This document shows, piece by piece, positions 21,591 through 33,100 of a stretch of DNA of 64,000 nt. Made by a program: the position numbers and the translations under genes. The stretch's first letter is position 1. Each line of letters begins with the position of its first letter. The notes beneath the pieces are model-generated. The model did not search any database and was not told where the DNA came from. It saw only the letters and a program-made list of their open reading frames with translations. Source of the stretch: Apodospora peruviana (lineage: Eukaryota; Ascomycota; Sordariomycetes; Sordariales; Lasiosphaeriaceae); contig JAUEDM010000009.1 of assembly GCA_033439685.1 (NCBI GenBank), forward strand, positions 1,488,001-1,552,000, in the 5' to 3' direction.

Positions 21591-22354
21591 GGTGGCTGAT
21601 CTGGGGCCGGTGTCGGGGAGAAAAGAGGATGGAGATTCTATTACCGCTGCGACGAGACTGAGGTTCTTCCGTCGCTGACGAGACTGACAGGCTCTAGACA
21701 CTTTAGGTTAAGCAGGGTTGGTATTCCTGTGACGGATTTGTAGAATGCCGAGAGAATGAAAAGGAAGAAAGTGAGGGAGGGATGGAGAAGATGCGACTGG
21801 GAGATCAAACTCCGCACGGCTGCGAGATCAAAAAGCCAACCAGATTAAACTCCGCACGGCTGCGACATTAAACTCCGTTCGGCTGCGTGGTAAGCAAGCA
21901 GCTCAAGACCCTGATGCCCCACAGAGAAATGCCCCTTCCTTGCGTTATACAATAAGGCAGAAAAGGCCTCCTTATGGGCTGCTTTACGTTCCGCGCTCCT
22001 GCGGGCGCAGGGCGTGCATAGTGGTAGACGTTCAGCCCAATATTACCGACCTAGGTAACCCGTAACCATACCGACGAGAGTGTGCTCAGCTTTGCGTGAC
22101 AGTGATGCTGTTGGAACGCGGCGACGTCGGGGCTGTTGTTGACCTGCACGATTACATGTCGTCGTCGTCCAGCTCGGCTTACTAGCTATAGTTGTGACAT
22201 GTACAGTACAGGGCCGGCTTCGATGCAGGTCATCAATATAAGCCCACTAATACGATGGTTGGTCCAGTCTTTGCCCGCTTGGGGAACAAAAAAAGATAAT
22301 TAGGATTGACCAAGTCCTTGAACCAGGTCGGCCCGAGCATCACCACTGCCCAAT
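21591..22354. other. Divergent promoter spacer with short repeats
   Basis: Separates the minus-strand SDR gene from the plus-strand P450 remnant. Three copies of (GA)TYAAACTCCGCACGGCTGCG, the third slightly diverged, lie at 21803-21890. No gene is visible. Confidence 0.6.
21803..21890. repeat. Three copies of AAACTCCGCACGGCTGCG
   Basis: Copies begin near 21806, 21846 and 21870; the third reads AAACTCCGTTCGGCTGCG. Spacing is unequal (about 40 and 24 bases), so this is clustered rather than strict tandem repetition. It lies within about 300 bases upstream of the SDR start; a regulatory role is possible but untested. Confidence 0.8.
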
Positions 22355-23429
22355 ATGTTCGAGCCCGGATTAACTCCCAGCCTCACCAATGTCACCATCG
22401 CAACCACAACCCTCATCATTGTCAGCTATGTACTTGGTGTAGGCATCTACCGTCTCTACTTTAGTCCCCTCGCCAAATTCCCAGGCCCTAAACTAGCCGC
22501 GCCGACGGGACTATACGAGGCATACTTTGACCTGATCCCTAAGGGCGGCGGACAATTCCCCTTCGCCATCAAGCGCATGCACGACAAGTACGGGTCCATC
22601 GTGCGCGTCAACCCCGAAGAGCTTCACATCGACGACCCGGACTTTTACAACCAGCTGTACCCGACCAACAAACCCTACGACAAGCCCCGGAAAGGGCAGA
22701 CCGGTCACGCCACCGTCTTTCACGAGATGCTTGCCTCCAACCTACATCCGAGGAACTCGCCCACAAGCATATGCAGCACGAGGCCGAGTCGCTCATCGGC
22801 GCGGGCCTCGAAGCCCCTGCTTGGACACTTGCGCTGGGCAGCTTCTACATCCTGCACGATCCCCACATCTACGCCAGACTGCGAGCCGAGCTGGCCACCG
22901 CCATTCCCAACGCAGACCAGATTCCCTCCTGGGCAACCTTGGAGACCTTGCCCTACCTTCACCGCAATCATCAGAGAGACTCTAAGAATGGGCATGCGCG
23001 TCATCGAACGTCTGGTCCGCATCAACCGCGACCCAACCAAGCCCCTGGGTCTATAACGGCATCATAATCCCGCCCAACACCGCCGTCAGCTTGGACCAGT
23101 ACCACATGCTGATGAACGAGCGCCTGTTTCCGGACCCCGAGACCTTCCGCCCGGAGCGCTGGCGGGACGACCCTCGAGCGCCCGACGGCATTCGCCCGCT
23201 CACTCACTACCTGACCATCTTTGGGCGGGGCACCCGCATGTGCCTGGGTTTGAACTTGGCGTATTCAGAGCTGTATATTGGGTTCGCCACCCTGATCCGT
23301 AGGCATGAGCTCCGGCTGGTCGATACGACGGTTCGAGATGTGGTGTTTTACGCCGAGAATACGATTTTGTCGCCTTCGCCTGGGACCAAGGGGATACGTG
23401 TGTTAGTAGACAGCTACCTACCTAGATAG
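22355..23429 (+). pseudogene. Cytochrome P450 with internal deletion
   Basis: Pieces in three frames match a microsomal P450. The N-terminus has a membrane anchor (IIVSYVLGVGIYRLYF) and the proline-rich FPGPKLAAPTGLYEA, and extends to about residue 120. Then about 150 residues expected between the C helix and the region before the I helix are missing, and the text resumes at EMLASNL. Frameshifts lie near 22740, 22960 and 23050. The K-helix ExxR (ETLR), the PERW motif and the heme-binding loop FGRGTRMCLG are intact, but the I-helix reads GAGLEAPAW and lacks the usual acidic-Thr pair. Product 1075 bases versus about 1500 coding bases expected. The order matches trichodiene-oxygenase-like fungal P450s, but the subfamily is not certain. 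It cannot encode a working enzyme. Confidence 0.9.
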
Positions 23430-23916
23430 GTAGGTATAAGTTGATACTTAGTTGGGGAAAATATTGATAAAGCATGTTTCTTTCTGCACCTAACTTCAAA
23501 ACCCCAACTTTAGCAAGTTGAAAAGGAACACGGCCCAATAAGATTTCATCACACAGAGTTTGTGCTTGTTTCGCCTGCACGTGAATCATGATTAGATAAC
23601 TATTAGCTTGGAATATCCTCAGACTGCCTGTCTGCCAGTGAGATGGGCTTCTCGGGCTTCCAATCAAGATAATTGCCGAATTTGGCTGCGAATCATAAGT
23701 CTCTTTGCAACAATTTGGAGGCATGCACCAACCCCGCCGCTGTAGGCCTCCCGCATGATAATTACTTACCACACACATCAAAGGTATCGATGTTCGTGGG
23801 CCTTCGTGGCCCATTCGTGCCCAGGTTTTCTTCCATCGACAAAATCATATTCAATTTTACCTCCTCCGTCCCCTGAGTGCAGTCGTGATTACTTTTTTAA
23901 TCTGTCTTAACCCGAG
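23430..23916. other. Spacer, no gene seen
   Basis: Begins with TACCTACCTAGATAGGTAGGTA (about 23412-23433), overlapping the end of the P450 remnant, another copy of the recurring palindromic motif. The rest holds no recognisable coding sequence. Confidence 0.5.
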
Positions 23917-26476
23917 ATGGCAGCGTCTCCCAGCGCCCAATACCAACACTTTGTGCCTCAGTTTCTCCTGCGCAACTTTGCTCATCCTTACACGCCAGAG
24001 GGATATGATCCAAAGAAGAAAAAGCGCGCCTCGAAGCGCAAGTACGAAAAGGGAATGTTCCCAGGAGACCCAGTCGTCCGGAACATCGATTTCGGTGCCG
24101 ATCCGCCAGCCATCTGCGAGAAGCCCGTCAAGCGCATCCTCGGTTTGATGAACATGTACGACGACGACAGCAAGTCTGACGCAAAACAGCAGAAACACAT
24201 CGAGTTGATGTTCTCCAAGCTCGAGGCCCAGGCGAGCCAGATGTTTCGCAAGATCACCAAGGCCTTCGAGAAGCAAGAACCGGGCCTCTGGATCACGCGC
24301 GACGAGAGGAACCTCATCCGCAAGTTTCTGTTTATCCAGAAATATCGCGGGCTGACCTTCCACACCCGCTTCAACTACGATAACCCGGACACCTACGAGG
24401 CCAACGACCGAGAGCTTATGCTCGAGTACATGGCCGAAAAGGGCTTCGCTCGGCCCTTGGACGTGTGGTTCGACAATATCAAGGCTATCATTGAGGTGGA
24501 GATGGATCTCGAGGCAAAGTGGAGGTTGGAGCTGCCAAAGCGCATGTTTCCCACGGATGCCATGTGGTTCTTTTCCCATGTCGATCACAGTTACATGGCC
24601 ATCTGCACACCTTCATGTGCCGAGGAAGAGTTCATCCTGACCGACAATAGCTACAACATTTTTGAGGGGCCCAGCACATTTGTCCAGGACGCGGACAGCG
24701 GCAAGCTGGAGGGGGGACTCCACGCCAACATCCACGACTTCGCGCCCATCTCACCGAAGCTGATGATTGTGCTTCGCAGCCACGTGCTGCCAAACCCCCT
24801 CGAAGATGCAAATCCACGAGTGAGGGAGTGGCGAGCTCACCAGCGCCATCTTGTCCTGGACGAGCCCTATGGTGAAAAGATTACATCCGTTCTCGAGGAT
24901 TTGCCCGTCGAGAAAGCGCGCAACAACTATACTCGGGTCGTCGACGGTCAAATCGAGCTGCTTGAGGGCGAGGACGGCAGGATGAGAAAGGACCACAGAT
25001 ACTTCTTTCGGTTCTTTGGCCTCGGCACCGAACACGTCAACAAGATTAATGCCATCCTTCTGGACAACATCGAACCATGTACGAGCGTGGTCTTTGAGTC
25101 CACGGACGCGCTTGCACGGACGCTGGAGTGGTATCTGACGGAATGCAGGTTTGGCAAGAGAATCATCACAGGCGAGGTCAGACGCGAAGCCGCCCTCAGA
25201 AAACTGGAGACCGTATCTCGCGCTCTGGGATCCGAAAAAGAGACCGTCATGGAGAGGATAGATCCTCAGGGGGTGGTAGACGTCGGGAAGTTCCTCCATG
25301 AGAATGTAGAAGTTCACAGGTTCTGGAACAAGACCCTCTTCGGAGACCGGAAGGACTTCTTGGGTGGAATGCGGCAGACAGACACCCCTTGGGCTCAGCT
25401 TTACTTCCTGGTCCTCGGTAAGCATGTTGCATCGTACTTTATTTCTCTCCAGTCATAACCACGAATACCGCTCAAAAACTGCGCTACTTACTAAATCAAA
25501 TCATCGACCATTCTCACCAGATGGAACACCCGAAACCTTGATATACGACCGGGAACAGATCCGGCTGATGTGGCAGCTGAGAGTCAAGCTCGACGCCTGG
25601 TCGCAGGGCGTGCACGAAGCGATCCGTGTTCGGAACCGTGAGCTCCTGACAGCCGCCTACCTGCGACTTCCGCCGCACCGGGTCTGGCTGTACACCGAGT
25701 TTGTGGTGTACATGCAACTCGAACAACACCCGCACCTGGAGGCAATACCTGTTCCGCCGCCGGGAAGCTGCCCGCAGGACATGATTGCGCGAGGTAAGGT
25801 CAACGATTAGTGATCACATCATGGCTTGGGCGCGGAGAACGCTGACCGAGGCAACGATTGTGGTCTGGATAGCTCGTGCCCTGATCGACAAAGACAAGTT
25901 CACACGGCTCATGTACATGGCTGCCATGACTTACACCAAACTTAGACGTGAAGCCGATGATCTATGGTCGGAGATCAGTTTGCCGTGGGATATACAGAGG
26001 CTGATGCTACTGAAGCTCGTTGCTCTGGATGAGCCTGGTGAGTTTATTACCCACTTACCCTTCAATGAACAGTGCTCTGTCTGACTTTCTATACCTGCGT
26101 GTTTAGGATATATCCGCGACTGTGGTAAGTTTAGTTTGCTACGTACTCGCAATGTTTCATGATGTGAGGTCGTGATCGCCAATCAAACTTTGCTGACATC
26201 ATTCCATCCTTCCATCGCACAGGCATCAAAGAGGTTGAACAGCTCTGCCGACAAGCCCAAGTGGGTATCCTACAGCAGAATTTACATGGCCAAGCGGGGT
26301 TTAACAGTTATTTCTTCAAGGAGGGTGAGGTGGTGGAGCTGTTGACAAGAGTTGTGGTCAGAGACAGGTTCCTGGGTGCACTGAAAGGGAAGCTGGAGCG
26401 GTCTCTGCTAAAAGACCTTAAGAAAGTCTTGTTCGAAAACGCGTATCCCACTCCACCGAAAGACTGGAGGTGTTAG
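23917..26476 (+). CDS. DUF4238-domain protein
   Basis: Five exons (23917-25417, 25521-25793, 25873-26037, 26107-26124, 26223-26476) give 736 aa; all junctions keep phase. The N-terminus YQHFVPQFLLRNF is the hallmark of DUF4238 (PF14022), a family of unknown function found in bacteria and fungi. It is followed by helical, charged sequence with no signal peptide or membrane segment. The long first exon (500 codons) holds the domain; the last four exons encode a helical C-terminal extension ending in PTPPKDWRC. Exon 4 is only 18 bases, so automatic annotation may miss it and truncate the protein. If intron 1 is retained, translation stops after 513 residues. Function is unknown. Confidence 0.8.
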
Positions 26477-27782
26477 TTCAGTCTTTGAAGGGAGATCACT
26501 TGGTAATGTTCAATGCCAGGAGTCTGGGGGCAGATGAGTCCACAAGTGCAGTGCCGTGGCGCGGGATTGGACTGGTGAGGTGCTTTTCAGGAACCAGGGC
26601 CGCCGAAGCTGGGATAACATCACGGTGGACTACTTGGGTCTTATTACTGTGAGTAGGTAAGTACATATCTGCCAAAATCTCAAAATCTTCGGTACACTGA
26701 TTTGCAAGTCCCTGGTCTGGATAAGAAAGTGCTGCTTGTTCTGATAATTACGAAACCTGTTGTTCATTATACTAGACGCATATTTTCGATCTTGTTAGTG
26801 ACATGCTAGCTGTACTGCATTAGGTAGGTACCTAGGTACCTAAGGTAGTCAAGCTCTCGACGCCGGCATGGTTTGTACACACAGAAGCACCCTGCGGATT
26901 GCGCCTCGTCTCAAAGCATGTGCATTTCCACAGCCAACGGTACCGGCAGGACCGAATGTCAGGTATGTTTGCTGTCCCAATAGGCTTTGAGCAAGAGATA
27001 AAGGTTGGTGACATAACAAGACTCGTTCACAAATGACCCCGTCTTCTTGGACTGTGTCTCACCGATCACTCTCTGGTTGGTCATAGGGCGTCGTGGAGGA
27101 TAGAGTGAGGACTCGTACGACAATTTCTCCGCATACAGCAGAGGGCAGTGCAATGCAGTGGCTCCGATGGCTGTGTGCGTTCCTGTGCGACGCGTAACAG
27201 AGAAGACCTAGTATTTCCCCGCGCTTCACACTGAAATACCTCTCACCGACATGACTTACGTGATTGCATTCTTCTCAGTGTGTCTTCACGGATTTCGGCC
27301 GTGCCGGTGCCGGTCCTTTTGGGACAACACCGCGAACCCAATCGTCTGATCTTCTCAAGCCACCTTGCTCGTAGCAGCTGGAAGCAAAGCGACTCCAATC
27401 ATTTCGAGCACGAAGCATCACGCATTGACGGAGCTGAGTTCTTGAAGAAAACTCTTCATTCCAGGATGCGGATGGGAATCGAGACATGGTGATGTGTTCC
27501 ACACCGCTCGCATTGATGAAGAGACCTCAATTTTTAAACATCTCTCAGCTTAGCATAGTTGGCATCTTTGATGCGCTCGCCTCCCATCTATAAAGGTTTG
27601 ACCTTCCTTCCTTCCTGCTTCATCAGTTCTCCAGCTTCAGAGCACGATCATACTCGCAGTCATCAGTTTGTTCCAACAAAATATCAAGCATCCAATCTTC
27701 GATCCTCTGACACCTACCTCGAATACAATTGTCCCTAGTTCATTTCGTTTTGACATTTACTGAAGAACATTACGTCTCTACC
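26477..27782. other. Spacer with palindromic motif
   Basis: No gene is called. TAGGTAGGTACCTAGGTACC at about 26822-26841 is the clearest example of the recurring motif and is nearly a perfect palindrome. The last 200 bases contain CTATAAAGG and a CT-rich stretch and probably form the promoter and leader of the gene at 27783. Confidence 0.5.
27589..27595 (+). promoter_or_regulatory. Possible TATA box
   Basis: TATAAAG about 190 bases upstream of the start codon at 27783, followed by a pyrimidine-rich stretch (CTTCCTTCCTTCCTGC) common near fungal transcription starts. Position and context fit a core promoter; no experimental support. Confidence 0.35.
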
Positions 27783-29607
27783 ATGGCACTTCGTTTCGGT
27801 CTTGAAATCGAGTATCATGGAATACGGTTCACTCTCCGGCGTCGAGCCGATGGCATGTTCTGGCAGCGACCCGCACCTCCTGGACTTCTAGAGGCATCTA
27901 TGATTGCATTGGACCCTATTCTCCAGCCCCTCAACGTCGGTGCCGACTTCTACGCCGGTGACGGTGGCATCAACTGGGAGAGTGACTGGGGTTTCCGAGC
28001 AGTTGCCGATGGCTTCAGCAGAGACTCGTTCACCGTCGGCGGCCTCAACTATGACTCGGTGTCGACCGTCCTCGAACTGGCCACTGCCGCAGCGCCCGTG
28101 ACAGATCACGCCTATGTGAGTATATTGGGTGTCCTTGCCTATGTAAGTGAGGTGTCGCCTGCTGATGTTAGCTCAACAGTGGATCACGGCCAGGAAGTGC
28201 AGCCAGATGTTTGTTCAGTCTATCAACGACTTCCATCCCAACAACTGGGGCCTGTTGCCTGCGGGAACCCTTCCGCTTCCTGCTGATCCGGTTCAGCCAT
28301 TCTTGGAGACTGGCAGCAACGTCACATGGATCCCCATTCAGGCATTCGTCAACGTCTACAACGCCAAGCTTGCCGCGCTAGCCCTTGCACCGGCCGGCAT
28401 CAACGGGCTCCCGGTTGGGGTCAACATCGACCGCTTCAAGCTTGCAAAGTCACAGGAACTCCTCAGCTTCGAGAACCGTACCAGACCCGGATACTTGGGT
28501 GAAACGTGGGATGCCTTTGTCTGCTTCAGAGGCGCGGATCGCGATCAGTGGGCTGATGTCCAGGTCAACTACCAGCTGGGCCTTCGATCTCTCCACGACA
28601 ACCTCAACCTCTGGGTTGACAGTTGGAACTCCGAGTGGATTACTGCACTCTCACTGGCTCGCATTCCGGTAGATCCACCAATCGGAGACATCAAGCCCGT
28701 AGCGCTGGGCGAGCCTGACCGGGTCCAGTACTTCGCGGCCATGTGGAAACGGGCAAAGCAGCTCATGGATGCCGACTTCTTGGGCGGTCAGCTCGGTAAC
28801 GCCGCCTGGAATGGTCTGGGGGTGGTGAACAGCAGCTTGATGAAGGCTCTCATCATGTACGTCCTGGTCTGTTCGTCGATTACCAACCCTTTGGGCCAGA
28901 CAGAGACGACGACGTCCAAGAACCGGTACCCGCAGCTGTGCAAGACGTCTCCTCAGTCCATCAAGGCGGCCATCAACCTGCTGTTCCCCGCCGTGCCCCC
29001 AGCGCCTTCACGCGCCGCTATCTTCTGGCAGAGACTCCCAACCCTAGTCGCTACCAATAAGGCCCGGACGGAAGGCTCGGACACTTTGAGGCTTACCCAG
29101 AACCTGGTCAACAACGGCTGCATCGACGCTAACGCACGACCGGCCAACTCACCCGACATTCCCAAATACGTGGACACCACGCCTGATATTCTCAACGACC
29201 CAGTCCCGGATTTCAACCAGATGTGGATTGGGTCGTTCAAGGATCATACCAATCCGCCTGATACGGCTGGAGCGCTGCCTCTTGCGCTGACGGCTGGGAA
29301 CAAGTTTGGATTCGACAACGCCAATCCGTTCTGGTGCCGCTGGGCTCATGGCGTCCACTCGTCGTACCCGGCCCAGGTTTTCAACGTCAACGACATCAAG
29401 GTCTTATTTGAGAGTCGCTATAGCAGGTGCATGATGAACATCGGCTTCAACCCCTATGTGGACCCCTTTCTTTTCAATAGGTCGTATCGGCGGTTGGTTG
29501 TGCTGCTCGCAGGCGTTGGAGCGGACGGAGCGATCGCGGGTCAGGTGGCTACCCATTTCCCCGATAGACCGGCCGTTCAGCAGAACTTTACTGCAGGGCG
29601 TCACTAA
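27783..29607 (+). CDS. Unassigned 586-aa protein
   Basis: Two exons (27783-28115, 28180-29607) with a 64-base intron; the acceptor is the CAG of CTCAACAG, chosen because it keeps the frame. The protein starts MALRFGLEIEYHGIRFTLRR. The FGLEIEY stretch resembles the opening of amidoligase-type (ATP-grasp-like, glutamine-synthetase-fold) proteins, where an ExE motif binds metal, but the rest could not be matched, so this is only a hint. There is no signal peptide. The C-terminal half is rich in Pro, Asn and aromatic residues (for example DFNQMWIGSFKDHTNPPD and GFNPYVDPFLFNRSYRRL). The open frame is clean and codon use looks normal, so the gene is very likely real. Confidence 0.7.
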
Positions 29608-30157
29608 GGTAGGTGGGTTAGTCATTAATTTCGATATCACGGTAGTTCGGGTTCTAAGGGCATGGTTGTGTCATATCAACCGGCGGAGAGAAATCCCGTG
29701 TGTCTAGATTGCAACTCAGAGACGAATTTCCTTTTATGACTTGTAGAGAATTTAATCTTTTGTTTTCCCTGACAAATATACCTACATGTATCATACTTTC
29801 AGTAGTAGGTTGGGGGGACGGTTAGAAAATGCGAGCGGTTACAAACTTAATGTGCTCCTGAATGTCTCAGGGGAATCAAACAACAAAAGCTAGCCCACCC
29901 TGTCTATATTTTTGGCATATCTTTTATCCGTATCCTATTCTCCTATTTCATCACCTGACACTTCTATCTCTTTCTCTTGACCAATATCATCAACCGTCAT
30001 ATAGAGTATTATAAAGTATTCTCCCGTCTCTCCAAATCTCTTGTATTCGACAAAGGCGCAATTGACCGACTCACTAAATATCAAACGATACCACTGATCC
30101 AGGTATGCTTTGCCAACACTTTTCCTTACCAACAGCAACTTCCGACAATGCCTTAGG
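29608..30157. other. Convergent 3' spacer
   Basis: Lies between two convergent genes. It is relatively A/T-rich, with CCTACATGTATCATAC near 29790; no coding sequence is supported. Confidence 0.5.
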
Positions 30158-33100
30158 TTATAGGTAAGCCGCGGCCTCCGTCAAGACGCTGAGTAGGCTA
30201 GCCGCAGAACCACCGATTGACATGTTCTTCATCCCCGATCGCTCCCCCTGTTCGCTGCCCCGGTCTTTGTCATTGCCACGGCCCTGCTCACGATCCCGCT
30301 CACGATCCCTGTCGCGGTCAGATCGATTCCGGGCTTTCTGGCCTTGTTGTTCATTATAAAGTCGATAGGGTGATGGGCGATAATCTCTTTCCCGATCACC
30401 ATCTCTAACCCTATCTCGACGAGAGCGGTCGCGATCCCGATCCCGATCCTGGTGCTTATCCACAGTCCGAATTATCTCATTGCCGACAGAGACCTCTCTC
30501 GGCCCATCATCGTCAAACCGTACACGGTTCGTGTTCTTGTTCTTGAGGATGGGTTTTGGCTGTACCGTGCTGTCTGCAAACGGATGATCGTCGTTGGAGC
30601 TGGAAGGCGGCGAAACAATGACAGGAGATCCTGTTGCACCGTTTAGGCCATCGATTGAAACATCCCTATCGTGGCGGTGGGGTTCTCCTTCGAAACCATG
30701 TCGATATGATCCCACGTCGATACCATCCCTTCTTGAGAAGTAGTGTATCACATCCCCTACGCCAAACAGTCGGGCTACGAAGCCCACCGCCTCTTGCAAC
30801 CCAGCTTCGACGAGAAAGGACAATAGCTGCAGATGGAAGCTGTATCCAGCAGGCTTATTTCCCGTCATGCGCGCAACGAGAAGCACAGCAGTAACGTTGG
30901 TAACCCAACCGAAAAGTATAGGCTGCTTCCGGTTCAGTCCCATCATGCTGTCCTTGCCCGTGTACGTCCATCTCCGCAGGAAGGGGAACATGTCGAGTAA
31001 TACGCCTTCACGGGCGATCTCTTGTTTTATTCGGAATGCCGTGTACGAGCAGGCCGTCATGTTAACGTAGAAGCTGATGGCCACCAACGCGTTGCCGAGT
31101 TGCCAGGTATCAAATCCGCGACCTACAGCGTGTTCGGTGTCATGTTCGTCACGATCACAACCATTGCCCACGCCGCTGCTGATGCTGATGCTGATGCCGA
31201 TGAATCCTGCCGTGACGGTACCCACGAGCATTGTGATTTTGAACACGGCGAGAAACTTGTTCAGCCAGATGCCGGACATAGGCAGGAAAAGTCTTCCAAG
31301 TGCAACCACCGTTAGAGCGCCAACTGCGTAGGCCATGACTAAATGGTTATGACCGCCGGAATCCATGTGTGGGCGGGTCAATCCCATTAGGCGGATAGCA
31401 AAGTTTAATGAATTGCCCGAGAGGTTGCCAAAGATGAGGAATGCTGTGGCGTAAAGCAGAGTTGGCAGGACCATCAACAGGCTCCTTGGCTTGTTGAAGA
31501 TGTGTCCCAGGTATAACGTCTCACCACCGCTATGAGGCACCGATTTACGGTTCCAGTGGTCGGCGCGATAGCCCACTCGAGGCAGTTTCAGCCCAAGCTC
31601 CAGCCAAGCGATGAGACAACACCAGACGACGACACAGCCTAGCAGACACGAGATAAGTAAAGCCAAAGGCCCTGAATTGATGACGATACTGACGAGAGCC
31701 AGAATCGACGTGTATGTCCGCGTAAGGATCCCGCTTGCGCTGATGTGGCTCAGGAAGAGTGAGGTGACGGCCAGGGACGCAAGCTGGTCATTGTGTCGTT
31801 TGGGTTTGGTCTTGTCGGGAGCAGGGTTATTCAACCAAAGTAGATCATTCTTGGGGTTCTCACGGGAGTCGTCCGTCACATGGGAGGTGAGATGCGGATT
31901 GCATGTCGAGTACAGGTAGGCCCAGTCTGTACAGCCCCCGAGTGGAGTTGTGGTTGCCGTGAGTTCGCCTCCCTTGGCATTATTCTTCTTCGCCCCTTCC
32001 AGCTTCCCTGGGCTCAAACCGCGCAGTACGCTCTTCGCGGCCCCCATCAGCCACCGCTTATTGTACCAACAGGCAAGTAGCACCCACCCCAGCGCCGTAA
32101 TGAGGATTGCGGTCGCCCAGGAGCTGTTAGACGGCGCGAACTGAGGTATCAAGAACATCGCTGTCACCCAAGCCAGCGGAGCGTATAGCATAGCGACGTA
32201 GGTCAGCCTTCTCAAGTTCGCTGTTTTGGCCTCGAGGAGAGCGGCTCTTCCTCCGATAACCCCCTGCAATACGGCGATAGTCGTCGTGATTCTTTCGTAG
32301 TCTTTCTTGCGGATGGAGAGCTGGCGGTGTAGATATGAGATGTCAACGGCCCCCCAGGCAGTGGCGGCTGGCATCACCATGATCAGTCCTGTCGTTGGGC
32401 TTCCTGCAATAACATAGCCGAAGAGCTTGCCGGTCGTACCATCATGTATCCAGCTCCCACAGTCTCCGGGAGCAAGGGGTTGGTCCAGTTTGCCCACATA
32501 CAGCTCCTGGAAGGATTTGGAGTATGGTAAGCGAAGGAACGAGGGCGTCCCAGAGAGCGTACCGGTGACGGAACGGCCGCCGGAAGTAATTGTCCGTATG
32601 GATGTGTCTTTTGGTGCTATTTCAATGGTCTTCCTTCCTAGAAGTGTAGAGAGTGAAACCGCGATATCTCGAAGTTGGGTTTGCGTGATGCCGAGGTTCC
32701 ACGCGAGGTCCATGTCGATCTCAACGAGTGCCGAGTCGAAGCGTGTGTCGGTCAAGGCAACCCGGCCGATTTTGACCATCTCTGGCTGTGGTGTCGTTCC
32801 GGGATGTTTGTCGTCTTTCCGACCGCCATTGCTCTCAGGTAGTTGCGTCTCTAGATGAGAGTTGAGTGCGTAGGAGAGGGAGTCTCCGTCAATCATGCGG
32901 ACAGACGTAGAGCTCGACGTCGAGTCATCAACTGAGTCCCAGTTGGAACTCGCGTCAGATACGCCCGACTCCGGAGTGGCGCTGCCGCGGCTTGTTGCTT
33001 CCACAAACTCCACCTCGTCGTCGTTGTCGTCGTCGTCGTCCTCGAAGTCACTGAGTCCGGTAGCATCCCATCCGCTGCCCAACATCTGTGCCGACTCGGA

